DNA from: Clavulina sp. PMI_390
Taxonomy: Eukaryota; Basidiomycota; Agaricomycetes; Cantharellales; Hydnaceae
Direction: 5' to 3'
Length of the DNA: 64,000 nt
Assembly: GCA_015039315.1 (NCBI GenBank)
Contig: WIDE01000041.1
Coordinates: 212,225-276,224 of the forward strand
The position numbers and the translations under genes were made by a program. Position 1 is the first letter of the stretch. Each line of letters begins with the position of its first letter. Of this stretch, positions 11,912-22,475 are shown one piece after another. The notes under the pieces were generated by a model, which saw nothing but the letters and a program-made list of their open reading frames with translations, was not told the DNA's origin and ran no database searches.

Positions 11912-13546
11912 ATGAGTTCAGCACGGCAGCCATTTTCGTTCCAACGCTCTGGGAGGACAACAGACCTCAGCCTCCCATCGAATCTGTCATGCAAAGAGGA
12001 TCTGAGCCTCTACAATGGTCTCCGAGATGCTGAGCGAAAACTGGACTGGACTTTGTCTCGCAAGGTGATGGAAGTGCAAGACTCTCTGAACAAGACAATG
12101 ACTGTATGCTTGAAGTCACGACAATCACATCCTGAAATACACCACTCAAAAGTCTCCCCGTAGCGACGGCGTACTTTACGCGTCTATGTCTCGCATACCA
12201 CGCGTAACCAGTCATGGCAGAACAGCGAGGAGGAGACGCCAGCCGTAGACTTTGACTCGGGTAAAGGGATACCGTCGTGGGAGCTTCGCGTAGAGGGCAA
12301 ACTTCTTCCAGGAGTGAGCGATAGCTTGACTGTCTTCTATCCGGTCACCTTACCAAAACTATATCCCTACAGCCATCCGATGCTGAAGACTCTACATCGT
12401 CATTACCACCACCTCCTGCTCGCAAATTTTCGACCTTTCTCAAAAGTGCAATCATTGAATTGGACCGTGACCCTCGTATCTATCCGGAAGAATCTATCAT
12501 CGAGGTGAGCGACTTGGTCTCATGTTTTGATAATCCCTCATTATTCATCGTTGACAAATCAAATGTGATAGTGGCATCGTAATCCTTCTCTACCGCCTGA
12601 AGATGGCTTCGTCTTGCGGCGTCGTGGGGACTTCACTATCCGAGTCCGAATACTGCTGCATCTTGACCACACTCCTGAACGGTGTCAGGTTGCAGCCTCG
12701 TTAGGCGATGTCCTTGGATTGCGGCAGGGTTCTCGTGTCGAGGTTATCACAGCACTATACCAATACATAAAACTCCACGGACTACAAGACAAGATCGACA
12801 GACGAATCGTCAAACCTGACGATGCTCTTAGAAGGGTATGGTTTTATTGCTTTCTCCTCTTCCTCCTTTCTTATATGAGATTTTTGCACACGGCTGCGTT
12901 ATCCAGGCAGGTCTCCCGGAAACATTCCCCTTTCAGGATGTCCCCAGTGTCGTACATCGATTCTTACACCCTTCTGAACCTGCTACGATTCTCCACACCA
13001 TTACCGTTGAATCAGGCGCTTCATCAAGCACTACCGCCTACGACATCGAAATTGACATGGATGACCGAGAATACAAGAGCAGGATCCGGGACGTTTTAGA
13101 TCGGCTGGCTCCCACTACGGATACCAGAGTGGCTCGTCTAGATCACGAGGTTTGCACATTCGCTGGTTGCCACTTACATTACAATGCTCAAGCCTCACTT
13201 GCTAATATAGATCAGCGAAACAACACAGGCGATCCGTGCCAGCCAGCTTAAACAACAATTCTTCCAGGGCTTCGCGCATTCACCCCAAACTTTTATCTCA
13301 GACTGGATGGCTTCGCAATCCCGAGATCTCGAGACAATACTGGGCAATGACCGAGGAGTACCTGACGAGTTGATGCGCCGATCAGACTTCTTTAGGCTCC
13401 CATGGGTGAGTTGCTTCGTATTCGTCATCCTATGCATCCTTCGGTTCCTGATCATCTTTGTCCTGGTTATCAAGGTTGATGAAGCAGTTGTAGTCCATGA
13501 GAGCATGCGAGTTGCTGGTACTCTACCTGCGTATCAAAGCAAATGA
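11912..13546 (+). CDS. SNF12: SWI/SNF and RSC complex subunit with SWIB domain
   Basis: Homologue of Snf12/Rsc6 (animal SMARCD/BAF60, fission yeast Ssr3), a structural subunit of ATP-dependent nucleosome remodelling complexes in the nucleus. Seven phase-matched exons: 11912-12103, 12164-12313, 12373-12504, 12572-12835, 12907-13149, 13211-13405, 13475-13546, giving 415 residues, close to Ssr3. The N-terminal family signature RKLDWTLSRK is followed by RRTLRVYVSHT and QSWQ, as in this family. The SWIB/MDM2 fold spans about residues 178-255 (HTPERCQVAASLGDVLGL, then ALYQYIKLHGLQD). The C-terminal helical region with the SDWMASQSRDLE segment also matches the family. The last intron is a multiple of three and lacks a stop, so retention would add 23 residues. 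It could serve in SWI/SNF, RSC or both; one paralogue cannot tell. Confidence 0.93.
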
Positions 13547-13868
13547 CGCTTTGCTCGGCTTCTCATTGTCACATTGGTGTATTCTTGTAACGTTGTCTTG
13601 TGTCCCTTGGGCTTCTAAGATTTTTTTTAATTAATCTCTCCTCAATCCATTCCGAAAATAACTGGATCGCTGATGAGTACACTCGCAAGTTGCTGGAATC
13701 TCCATAAGCTACGGAATATTAGGTGGCTGCTTTGCCGCATCCTGGACGTGACTGAAACCGAAGCGCGCTTGCCATGAGCCCTCCTATCGCGTGTTCAGCA
13801 TCCCTTAATCCTGATTTGCGGACATCTCAGGTGGCCTGGTTTCGCTGCTACCATGGAAGCCATTTGAG

Positions 13869-13876
13869 TATAAAAG
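13869..13876 (+). promoter_or_regulatory. TATA box (TATAAAAG)
   Basis: A canonical TATAAAAG lies 116 bp before the ATG at 13992, whose context is AATAAATGG. This supports a start at 13992 and suggests a regulated rather than housekeeping promoter. Most genes in the window show no such clear element. Confidence 0.6.
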
Positions 13877-13991
13877 CGCGCAGATTTGTAACCCCTCCCT
13901 CAACACTTCCACATCCCCCACTCCTAGATATACTAGACCTGCTCATTCAACCCATCTGATTGTCTGCAAGCTTCAGGGACTTGGACAATAA

Positions 13992-14824
13992 ATGGCATCT
14001 ATGTTACAGGCTCCAAACTCTTCTCACCTCTGCATCGGCGAGTCCTCTACGCATGGCGCGACACTTGGCCAATCAGACAACACACCTTCAAAGATGGCCA
14101 TACCGTTATTGGCTTTGCTATTTTGTCGCCCTGGGTCCGAGCGCAAATCTTCCCTTTCCGTAGCATATGGTCTTCGTAGTTGTGCTTATAACCCACTACC
14201 ACCGATCAACGAGCTCCAGACCTTGAGACGCTCCCTCATTGAAGAGCTCAAAGAACAAGGGTCGACAGCCCTTTCTGTGCTCGAATCTCCAGGAAAGGTG
14301 AGTATACCTGATAAATTCCATCATCTTTCTCTAATGGATTTCTCCTTGCTCATTATAGTTTCCGGAGCGCTCGAAAGCTTTCCATGTGTTGGTGGAGCAG
14401 CTCTGTCGATTTATATTCATGATTACCAGAAAAGCCATCGCGGGAGCTAGAATTTCTACGGAAGATGTCAAAGGGTTCACCCATACTTTGAGAGAGTGAG
14501 CAGCAAAGTTACCTGCTTGCGTCTATTGCATGTATATGGTTCCTCATACAAATTTTCGCCCCCAGGCTCAAACGATTCAATGAGGCGTTTACCTCCCCAC
14601 AAGGCGGCCCTGTATGTTCTGAGAGTCTTCTCGGCGAACTGATCGCCAGCCTCAAAAGGGTCAGCTGGAGGCTGACCGACCTGATATATGATCAACTCCA
14701 AGCTGGAGTGAATGCTACTGTAGCTACTGATGTAGCTGTGCCTGACTTCAAAACGCTTCCAGTTCTGGGGTTTTTTGAGCCTCGCACTTCCCCGATGCAC
14801 CTGGAGACAGACCCTCCGAATTAG
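13992..14824 (+). CDS. Small helical protein of unknown function
   Basis: Not recognised. Three phase-matched exons, 13992-14297, 14359-14495 and 14566-14824, encode 233 residues. The chain is predicted largely helical after about residue 60 (LQTLRRSLIEELKEQ, AFHVLVEQLCRFIFM). The segment SKMAIPLLALLFCRPG near residue 35 is moderately hydrophobic, but there is no convincing N-terminal signal peptide. The gene lies downstream of SNF12 in the same direction and has its own TATA box. It is probably lineage-specific. The start is chosen from the TATA spacing and ATG context; the first about 30 residues are the least certain. Confidence 0.6.
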
Positions 14825-15131
14825 GCATATGTCTTACCTTGTGCTGCGCTATGACCCAATTGGCCAAGTTCCACTACTGTAGTTTCACGGTTACTAGATT
14901 GAGAGGAGACCAGAGATATCATTGCCATCTTCTCCTCTTTTGTTTGCATCGTAACATCTTCGCGCGCCACTTTGTCATATGAGGAAAGAAGGATGAGTGT
15001 CACATGTCACTCGTGACTCGTCGCGAACTTGCTTCCCAGGTGTGGCCACTCGCCTCTTGAAGCCAACCACCGCGACTACATCCTTCTCTGAGAGAAAGAA
15101 AGATTCGGGTCGAGATATTAATTCATGACCA

Positions 15132-16245
15132 ATGGCGCGCTATACTCGTGCCGAAGCCGATCATGCTCATCACGTTTCAACACTACAGCCTGTTAACGCC
15201 AAGCACTACGCCGCCGGTCGTGGCTCTGAAAGAGAGCCTGAGCGCGCATTAGACCGAAACATCGGCCGAGAGACTTCCTTGAGTACGACGGCGGCGATTG
15301 TGAGTGTCATTGACTTTCCCATACGCTTGGACCGTCGGCAGCGCCACAGTTCAGAACCACTAATATCTGCATGTCTGCACATAGTCACAACCGCGTCCAT
15401 ACATCCAGGAAGACAGAAAGTGGTATACACGACAAGAGGCAAAGTTAATGGCCCGCATCGATCGCCACATTCGTCCACGACTCACTCGATCGTATCGCGT
15501 ATCGAGCGCTTCTTCCACCTATCGCGACGCTCAAGAAATGTGCCCTTCACCGAACAGCAACTGGGACACATGGATCAGCCCAGAAGCCAGGGCCCAAGGA
15601 GAGCCCCTCCGTCGCCACTATGGATACCTCCCATCGGGGATAAAATTCGCCCCCATCCGCGTTCCGTTTGACGAACGCAACATTCGCCCGTTCCCTTACC
15701 GCGCTGCTCGGTCCATCCCGTCCCCGATCGACCAGTTCCCCCCGCGTCGCGCCGGCCACGAGCCCTATTATCATTATAAACAGGATAGCCCTCCAACTCC
15801 CCGATCACTCCCCCACGAGGACCACTCCAGCCCATCTTACAAGCGCCGCTATGCAGAAAGCATCTACTCGTGCGGACCCATCGAGCCCGAAGAATACCCT
15901 CAGTGGCTTGATATGCATGCCCAACAAGTAAGGGACGAGCTCGCTCTCTTAGAGCGCAACTCGGCGGACAAAGCAAATGACAGTGCGCCCGGGATAGAGG
16001 CTTTGTTTGAAAGGTACCGAGCCTTAGACGAGCATAATTTGAATCGCTTGAGGAGTAGTCTGGACTGGTCAAGACCAGAGGATGCCAGGGAGCAATACGG
16101 CGAATACTTGAGGTTGTATTCGCGAGTGGAGGCTTGGGCAGTGAAGACGGCGAGGGAGCACCCTTTGGACTCGCGGGCGGAATTCTATCTGCTTGAACAC
16201 GGGCTGGATACTCCTCCTTCACCAAAGCGTCGTCGCTATGTATAG
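15132..16245 (+). CDS. Charged, Arg/Pro-rich protein of unknown function
   Basis: Not recognised. A long open exon, 15409-16245, joins in phase 0 through a GTGAGT donor and CATCCAG acceptor to an upstream exon, 15132-15299, giving 334 residues. The first half is rich in Arg, Pro, Ser and Tyr. The second half, from about residue 220, is helical and acidic (QQVRDELALLERNS, FERYRALDEHNL, YSRVEAWAVKTAREH). The protein ends in PSPKRRRYV, a plausible nuclear localisation motif. An alternative is a single-exon gene starting at the ATG at 15448. It is convergent with CTF8. Confidence 0.6.
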
Positions 16246-16790
16246 AAGGCCGGGCCAACCATCGGCGTGGGTGACCAGATTCTCGGGTCCCACCCATGAC
16301 AGCCTCTTTAAGAGCTTTCCAAGCCCATTTGGACCTCATGGCCTCTTCTGCGGATCACTTCTCTCCTCGTCTCATTTATCTCTGAACATTATACATTATG
16401 ACAATAACCCCCCAATCCTACAAACTATACCCTGCATTCTACACGCCTCAAATAACACTTTTCACCCTGGCACGACACTTCTGCGCCTCATCCTGACTCT
16501 ACTGGTTCAAATAATTTATACCACCGGCTATATTCTTGTTGTTTTTTTCTCCATGATTCTCTTGTCTACTCTACTTGTTGTTTGTATCACTATAACTCCT
16601 TCCCATCCCAGACAATTGTAATCCAACCTCCATATTCAAGTTAAATCGATTCAACGTCAGCAAAGAAGAGGATGGTATACAGGAATTCACACTTGCTGGC
16701 GATCCAGAACAAAGACTGCGACGAACACATTTACATGATTGACAGCTATCGCTACCCTGGACCATACAGAAAGGCCAGCAAAATGTGATT
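16246..16790. other. Convergent intergenic spacer
   Basis: The 3' flanks of the orphan gene at 15132-16245 and of CTF8 meet here. I see no gene or repeat. Confidence 0.5.
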
Positions 16791-18612
16791 TTACTCTTCC
16801 CCACCTCCACCCGCCGTGCTCGCGTTCACACTGACGCTCCCAATGCCCCTCAGATGACTTGGGACGATCGGGATCGGGCGTTTGGAGAACACAATTTTCT
16901 TTTTCACGACAGCGACGATATCGTAAGACGTCGTTGAGGACTGGGCCGCTTCCAGTTCGAGGTCGAATGCCGAGAGGGTCATAGTGGTAGTGGATGCGGC
17001 ATCTGGATTGGGAGTGGGATCCGGGTCGATTGCATGGAACGTGTCGCTTTCTCCGGAGTCCTGTTTGCTGGGGACTACTCTCCGACGCTTGGACGGCGTA
17101 TTTGGCCCATCCTGGTCCCGCTCATCGTCCTCATCATCCACATCCATTTCGTCAGCTCTCGCCCTCACGCGCGGGATCCTGAGTCCAGGTCCATCGCCCG
17201 ATGAAGCAGATTTGACGATTACGCCTAACGGCTTGCTGAGGTTCTGGATGGTCCCTTCGAGTAAGTGGTTCCCTATCCTCAGCGTAGGCTTCTACTTTGT
17301 CCGAAATGTGGGGGAAAATAACAATACACCCCACGATGCCGCGAGCACGCGCCAAAGTAATTTTAACGATGAGGGATAATGACGTCAACCGAGCGAAGGA
17401 GAAGAAAAAAAAGGGATCCATCCCGCCACATAGATATTCGGATGGAGTGCGTCGATGAATGAAAACGCAGCCGCCACCCCCGATAGTAGACATGACCGAG
17501 CGTACACATGGATGCATACACGGAAAATTCCCCAACCCCCATGTCCAAAAAGACAAACACAGCAATTTGCGTGCAGATCGTGGGTCGTTATCCATGTTCG
17601 GGTGCCAAGCGGTTCATTGCAGGAAACAGGGCCAGAGAAACGAGGGAACGTGCGTGTATAGAGCAGCCAGAATAATTACCATATCGTGCACGGGGTGGCA
17701 GCCACAAGCGAGGAAAAGAAAAGGGGGGTTGATAGAAAAATTTTCAGAGGCGAAGATCAAGGGGCCAGTTTATTTTTGATCGTCAGACAGAAGGCCCCCA
17801 GCCAAACAAGCGAAAGGGTGCAGATTCGAGGCGGGAAGCAAGGAGCAGCGGAGAAAATCGGGGGGAGCCCATCGGAAGGAGGGGTAGAGTGGGTTTGACA
17901 GGTAAGGTTCGCGTAGGGGGTGATGGATGAGCAGACGCGAGAGTTTGGCGCAGTATGCGCGCGAGTATTGTAATCCACGAAACCGACGTGGCGGGACGTG
18001 AACGAATAGATTCAATTACATGGATTTTCAAAAGCAATATCGCAGGCCGCGGAGACGAAAATAGAGGAAAAATCCAACCAGGCAATGTGTCGGTCCAGAG
18101 TAAAATCGAGTGGTGGCGATCATTATCGTCATTTCAGGAACGAACCAATCAAATTGGGCATAGATAACGATGATCAGAAAAAATAAAATTCAAACAGAGC
18201 AATATGTGAGTCAGCTGAGGTTAATGGATGAAAAAAAGGAGCACGCGGCCGTGGTAAACGATCGAATTGATTCCGATTCTGCGCCGCGTGGTTCGGGCGT
18301 AAGTGGACTGCGCACGTCATTGGCGAACCCGGACGATCTACGAAGCGCCACTGCCCAGCCAGACAGCCGAAAATTTACAATATAATAGGGCGAAATCGAG
18401 ATCATGATAAATTTATTGAAAGGACTGACATTCGATGACGGATCAATGGCGAGGATGCCGACGCGCTGGCCGGCCGACTCGCCTGTTGTGACAAGCGAGC
18501 CTTGGAGCTCGACGAGAAGGATATCCTCTGAGCCGGTGAGCTTGACGAGTTGGGGTGGGAGGGGAGGCTTTTTGGCTTGCGTCGGGTCGGGGTGGTTCAG
18601 GGGGATGATCAT
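16791..18612 (-). CDS. CTF8: Chromosome transmission fidelity protein 8, alternative RFC subunit
   Basis: Ctf8 pairs with Dcc1 and joins Ctf18 and Rfc2-5 in the alternative clamp loader that acts in sister-chromatid cohesion and fork signalling in the nucleus. Exon 1, 18612-18430, encodes the N-terminal MIIPLN start and a LLVELQGSL strand. Exon 2, 17291-16791, continues in phase 0 with KPTLRIGNHLLEGTIQNL and ends with the family's VVKKKIVFSKRPIPIVP segment. The predicted protein is 227 residues, longer than yeast Ctf8 (133) because of an inserted acidic stretch (EMDVDDEDDERDQD) followed by a basic SKRRRVV. The two exons are separated by 1138 nt, far longer than other introns here. The conserved junction makes an additional exon unlikely. 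Confidence 0.88.
17292..18429 (-). other. Unusually long CTF8 intron
   Basis: The intron has a GTCAGT donor and a TAG acceptor on the minus strand. No open frame inside it shows a family signature or good splice partners; frames of 60-100 codons on both strands look like chance. It could contain a transcribed element or regulatory sequence, but nothing is seen directly. Confidence 0.65.
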
Positions 18613-19217
18613 GGAGAAAGAACAGATTCAGGGAGATCGGAGGAGAAGGGCGGACTCTGGGGACTGTGAACGAGTCGTCGGTAAAACGTAAATTATTCAA
18701 GCCACAGCGGAGCACAGTGAGGGGGCGAAGATCCTGCACGGAAGGTTCCGCAGGGGCTGTACAGTAAGTGCGAGCCAGAGAGTTTAGCCAAGAGAGGGTT
18801 GATTGGCTGGTGGACAAATATAGGAATAGTGGTTGTCAGAGATTAGAGCTTGTTGGTTAGCCGATGAGAGACAGATACGAACAAGGCTTGTAACTCGCAA
18901 CGAGCAACCAGGGGCTAAAATAGGTAGATAGCGAATTACGCGTTTGTAATAGGACCCGGGACTAGGCCCGTACGTTACGGTGGATAAGGGTGTTAAATGC
19001 GATTGCGTGGCTGGCGCCCAGGCAGTCGATTTAATAGCGCCGTCAGAGGCGGGTTCTTGTTATCTCAGGAGGAATTTTCGAAGAGAAACCGCCCCCGGTG
19101 GGTCGGTAGTGATAGAATGATTCAAAAAGAAAGCTATTTGCCGTGCGCGTGTGGGGGGATTTTCTTCTTGACCCTCCAAGAGCTCATCATCGACGTGGGT
19201 GGGGGAACGACCGCGCC
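18613..19217. promoter_or_regulatory. Divergent promoter region
   Basis: This 605-bp region lies between CTF8 on the minus strand and the orphan gene starting at 19218 on the plus strand. It should contain both promoters. No clear TATA box or repeat was found. Confidence 0.45.
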
Positions 19218-21166
19218 ATGAGCGCTGCGACGCTGCAGACAGCAGCTCGGAGACCCGGCCCACCACTACGGCTACCGTACTCCAAGAGTGCGGACAGCCT
19301 ATTAATCTCGTCGAGTACAAGTCCAGTAGTTGGATGGCCAGTCAATGCTCTCGGCCATTATCAGGATGGTGATGCACATGGTCGCCTCCTCGTTCAACAG
19401 TCCGACCGTTATCTCCAACACCCTCATCCCCCTCATTCCTCGGCCATCTCCTCCTCCCCAGAGCACATTGAACTCTCGGTCCTGCAGAGTTCTACTACTA
19501 CGCTTGACACTGACGTAGCTGAGACAGCGAACACGGCTGTTCTTCCGGTGGCACGGTACGTCGTATGCGGTGCAGCACACTTGCACTTGCAACTGGCCTG
19601 TCAATTGTTATGCACAGGGGCCGAGGTCAAGCCGACGAGGTCGAATATGGGTCACTGAACCCCCTCGATCGTGTGCCCATATGATGTGCTAATGACGATT
19701 GACAGCTACTCCGTTATGCATTTCTCTGACTGCTTGTACTTTTCATTATCGTGTGCATGTGTGCTAATTATCTGCCCTTGTTTCGCATTTTCTTTGTCCT
19801 GTTATCGATACTATCGACACTATCGTTGCCTACCGACGTCCCTCTCCGCTTGCCGGCTGTTGTGGGACGCACACATGGGGGGACGGATGTCCGAATGTCC
19901 ATATGATATGATATCCGCGGCCACTGACATCCCAGCTCCCAAACCAGCACGACCCGTGATAGCACCTCGACCTCGAGCAACAGCCTCTCTTCAGACAAAA
20001 CCGCAACAGGCAGGAAGAGCAAATCAAAGAACAAGGCATCAAAGCCAAAGGCGGTCGGAGGCGGCCGTCGGCACGTCACCGCTCGGCCTTCCCTTCCTGT
20101 TCTGAACCCATACGATCGCAGCAACACTATCGGCAGCAGCAGCAACTCGAGCACCCTCGACGTCGGCAATCTCGAATCTCCTTCCTACTACCACCACGCA
20201 TCCTCGTCTGGATTCCCCCTTTCCGCGTCTCCCTCGTCCCCCGATACACTCACGCGAGGCTTTGCCGTCGATTCGGCTGAAGCGTCGATTGTTGTTGGTC
20301 CCGGAGGCAAAGTCTACACCCCTCAACAACTTCGGCTTCTTTACGCGAGTGTCCAGCCAGGCGCGTTTGTCCCTGGTGGCGGGCGCCGCCATCACGTTCG
20401 GCGCACCCAGCGCAATCTCAAGAGTCCTTCAGCAGCTTCTGCGGCTGCATCGACATCGCCTGGTGGCCACAATCCAGGCACGACTGCTGCAGACCTTGCC
20501 AGTGCCACTGCTGCTTCCACTCCTGGTGGCCCCAGTCCTACCTCGCCACTTAGCTCAAGTCTATTTAAGCGTAAACCTTATCTTCGTCGCCCATCGTCGC
20601 CCTCCCGATACCCCAACTATCCCCAAGGAAATACCAGCAACGACTCAAACGAGTCCTTTGAATCTCCCGCACTCCCCCGACACTCTACCGCGTCCGTTCC
20701 AGTGAGTGCTCCCTATCCCCGTTTATATATTTTATCCTTCTACTCGACTTTATCGGGCAAGCTTCCTTGCGACCACCTCGTCCCTGCAAAGTTCTCGCCC
20801 ATCTCCCCGCCTCCCCGGTCATCTTTTCTCAGGCGTCCCCAAACGCGTCCTACACTCGATCACGCCGCTGCCTGGCCGTTCCTTTCTGCTTCCTTACCTC
20901 CAAGCCCTTATCTCCTCCCCTCCACCACAAAACTCATCATAGTCCATTCCTATTCTGATTCATTGTAGGTCCATTACGTCGTTGACCCAGAGGGGCAACA
21001 GCCCACCGAATCCAACCATCAAAACGAATTCGACCAAGAATTTGGCGAAGGAGGAGCAATGTTCGGCCCTCCATCAATGGTGAGCCTGACCCCGAATTTT
21101 TGGTTTCGCAATCGCGTTTCAGGTTCCCCCCCGTCTGTGCCGTTTCCTCCCGCGCGGGCAGTTTGA
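19218..21166 (+). CDS. Low-complexity protein of unknown function
   Basis: Not recognised. Exon 1, 19218-19555, ends in phase 2 and joins exactly to exon 2, 19936-20701, which joins in phase 0 to 20969-21166, giving 433 residues. Exon 2 carries a basic Lys-rich patch (RKSKSKNKASKPK) and a segment that looks more conserved (GPGGKVYTPQQLRLLYASVQ), then Ala/Ser/Thr/Pro-rich sequence. The final exon may instead end at 21079 at a GTGAGC donor; the model uses the in-frame stop at 21164-21166. The 380-nt first intron may hold another exon. The next gene on the same strand starts 1.3 kb away and could belong to the same transcript, but it has its own pyrimidine-rich promoter. Confidence 0.55.
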
Positions 21167-22369
21167 ACATGTTGGACAGTCCGTGCCTGTGCTGCTTGTC
21201 AAGTTCTTTTCGTGTTTCTTGTCTGGCTACTCCCCACGTGTTTTGCTGTTTATCTTGACAAGGGGACGGTGACAGCGCTCCATGTGGCGTGGCTTTGGTG
21301 TGCTGCTCAGCATGTGAATATGATTGCTCACACACCAAGAAGTGGCTTGGTCCAATTCCTCGGTTTTCATTCTACTTTTTTCTTCTTGTCGTTCTCGGCC
21401 TCAATCAGTGTATCATGCCTTGTGAACCATTAAAAACTGATCGATTCTTCTCTCTCATGTTTGATCTCCTCGTTTTCCTGTGTCGGCGTTTACGTCCGTG
21501 GCTGCGTCACATTCACGATAAACCCATCGGCGCACAACCCGGATACCACCCATCCACTTTATCCCGACATACCCTCGCTTCGAATGTTCATAATTTGACG
21601 TGCCGCGGTGCGGCGTATGGTCTCTTTGGTGCCTGGTTGCGCGCGTCATTTTGTCTAATTTTCGCCCTCGTTGCACCCTTCCCCGGAAAATGGGCGTACT
21701 TTCGTCGGATACCGCGGACAAACTCTGTTCATCTCGTTCTCCGCACCTTTACTTTGGGCATTGGTGCGTATGGGTGTCAATGATGATGTTCGTGATGGCA
21801 ATGGCCCTTTTCATTGTTCACGACATCCCATCACCCCTGGGTGTATAACGCACAAATCGATCGTCGCCGACCTGCCATTTTGGGCGCATCATGCATATTT
21901 ATTCCCCACGGCATTCCCCATCTCCCCGCGCGCCGTCGCACCCTGTCTCGCATTTCTCACTCATTCGCTCACCCAATGACCTGGCTGTGGACGGCAAAAT
22001 TTTAAAATGTCTCATCACCAACATTGGCTTGATGCCTTTTGTTGTTCCCGCCATGCCGTGGGCGCGCTCATATTTCCTTCCCCCGCCACTTCTCATCGAA
22101 TCGAACCCTCGGTTCTCGGAATATCATTACACACGAATATAAATTTGAATGATCGGGTGGGGTGCTGCTGTCACTTGACACTTGACTTTCTGGGTACCCA
22201 TCAATGGGTTTCATCTACGCGACGAATTATCTAGTTTGGTTCGGCGGTTGGAGTCGGCGCCAGTATCCATGACTTCTTGAGTGTCGATCCACAAGCTTCC
22301 GGCAAGTCTTTATTTTTATTGCATTCTCTTTTTCTTCTTCCTCATTTTTTCATTCATCATTACAAAACA
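21167..22369. other. Intergenic spacer
   Basis: About 1.2 kb between two low-complexity genes on the same strand. Frames such as 21289-21783 lack codon regularity and splice partners. I see no gene; the stretch presumably holds 3' and upstream promoter sequence. Confidence 0.45.
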
Positions 22370-22475
22370 CATATCGTATATATATCCCCCACATCTCCGC
22401 GCGCACGCGGGGAGACTCTCCATCTGATCCTCTCTCTCTCTCCCTCTATCTTTGCTCTCCCCTCATGCATCCTGA
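22370..22475 (+). promoter_or_regulatory. Pyrimidine-rich core promoter
   Basis: A TATATATA-like run near 22377-22386 is followed by a long CT-rich tract (CTCTCTCTCTCCCTCTATC) directly before the ATG at 22476. This is a common arrangement at fungal transcription starts and supports an independent start for the following gene. Confidence 0.55.

Noticed and set aside
15575..16339. 254-codon minus-strand frame
   Set aside because: It overlaps a plus-strand exon with better composition and a phase-matched upstream exon; arginine/glycine-rich composition indicates a shadow.
17783..18085. Nested minus-strand gene within the CTF8 intron
   Set aside because: The frame is short, low in acidic residues, overlaps equally long frames in two other phases, and has no recognisable motif.
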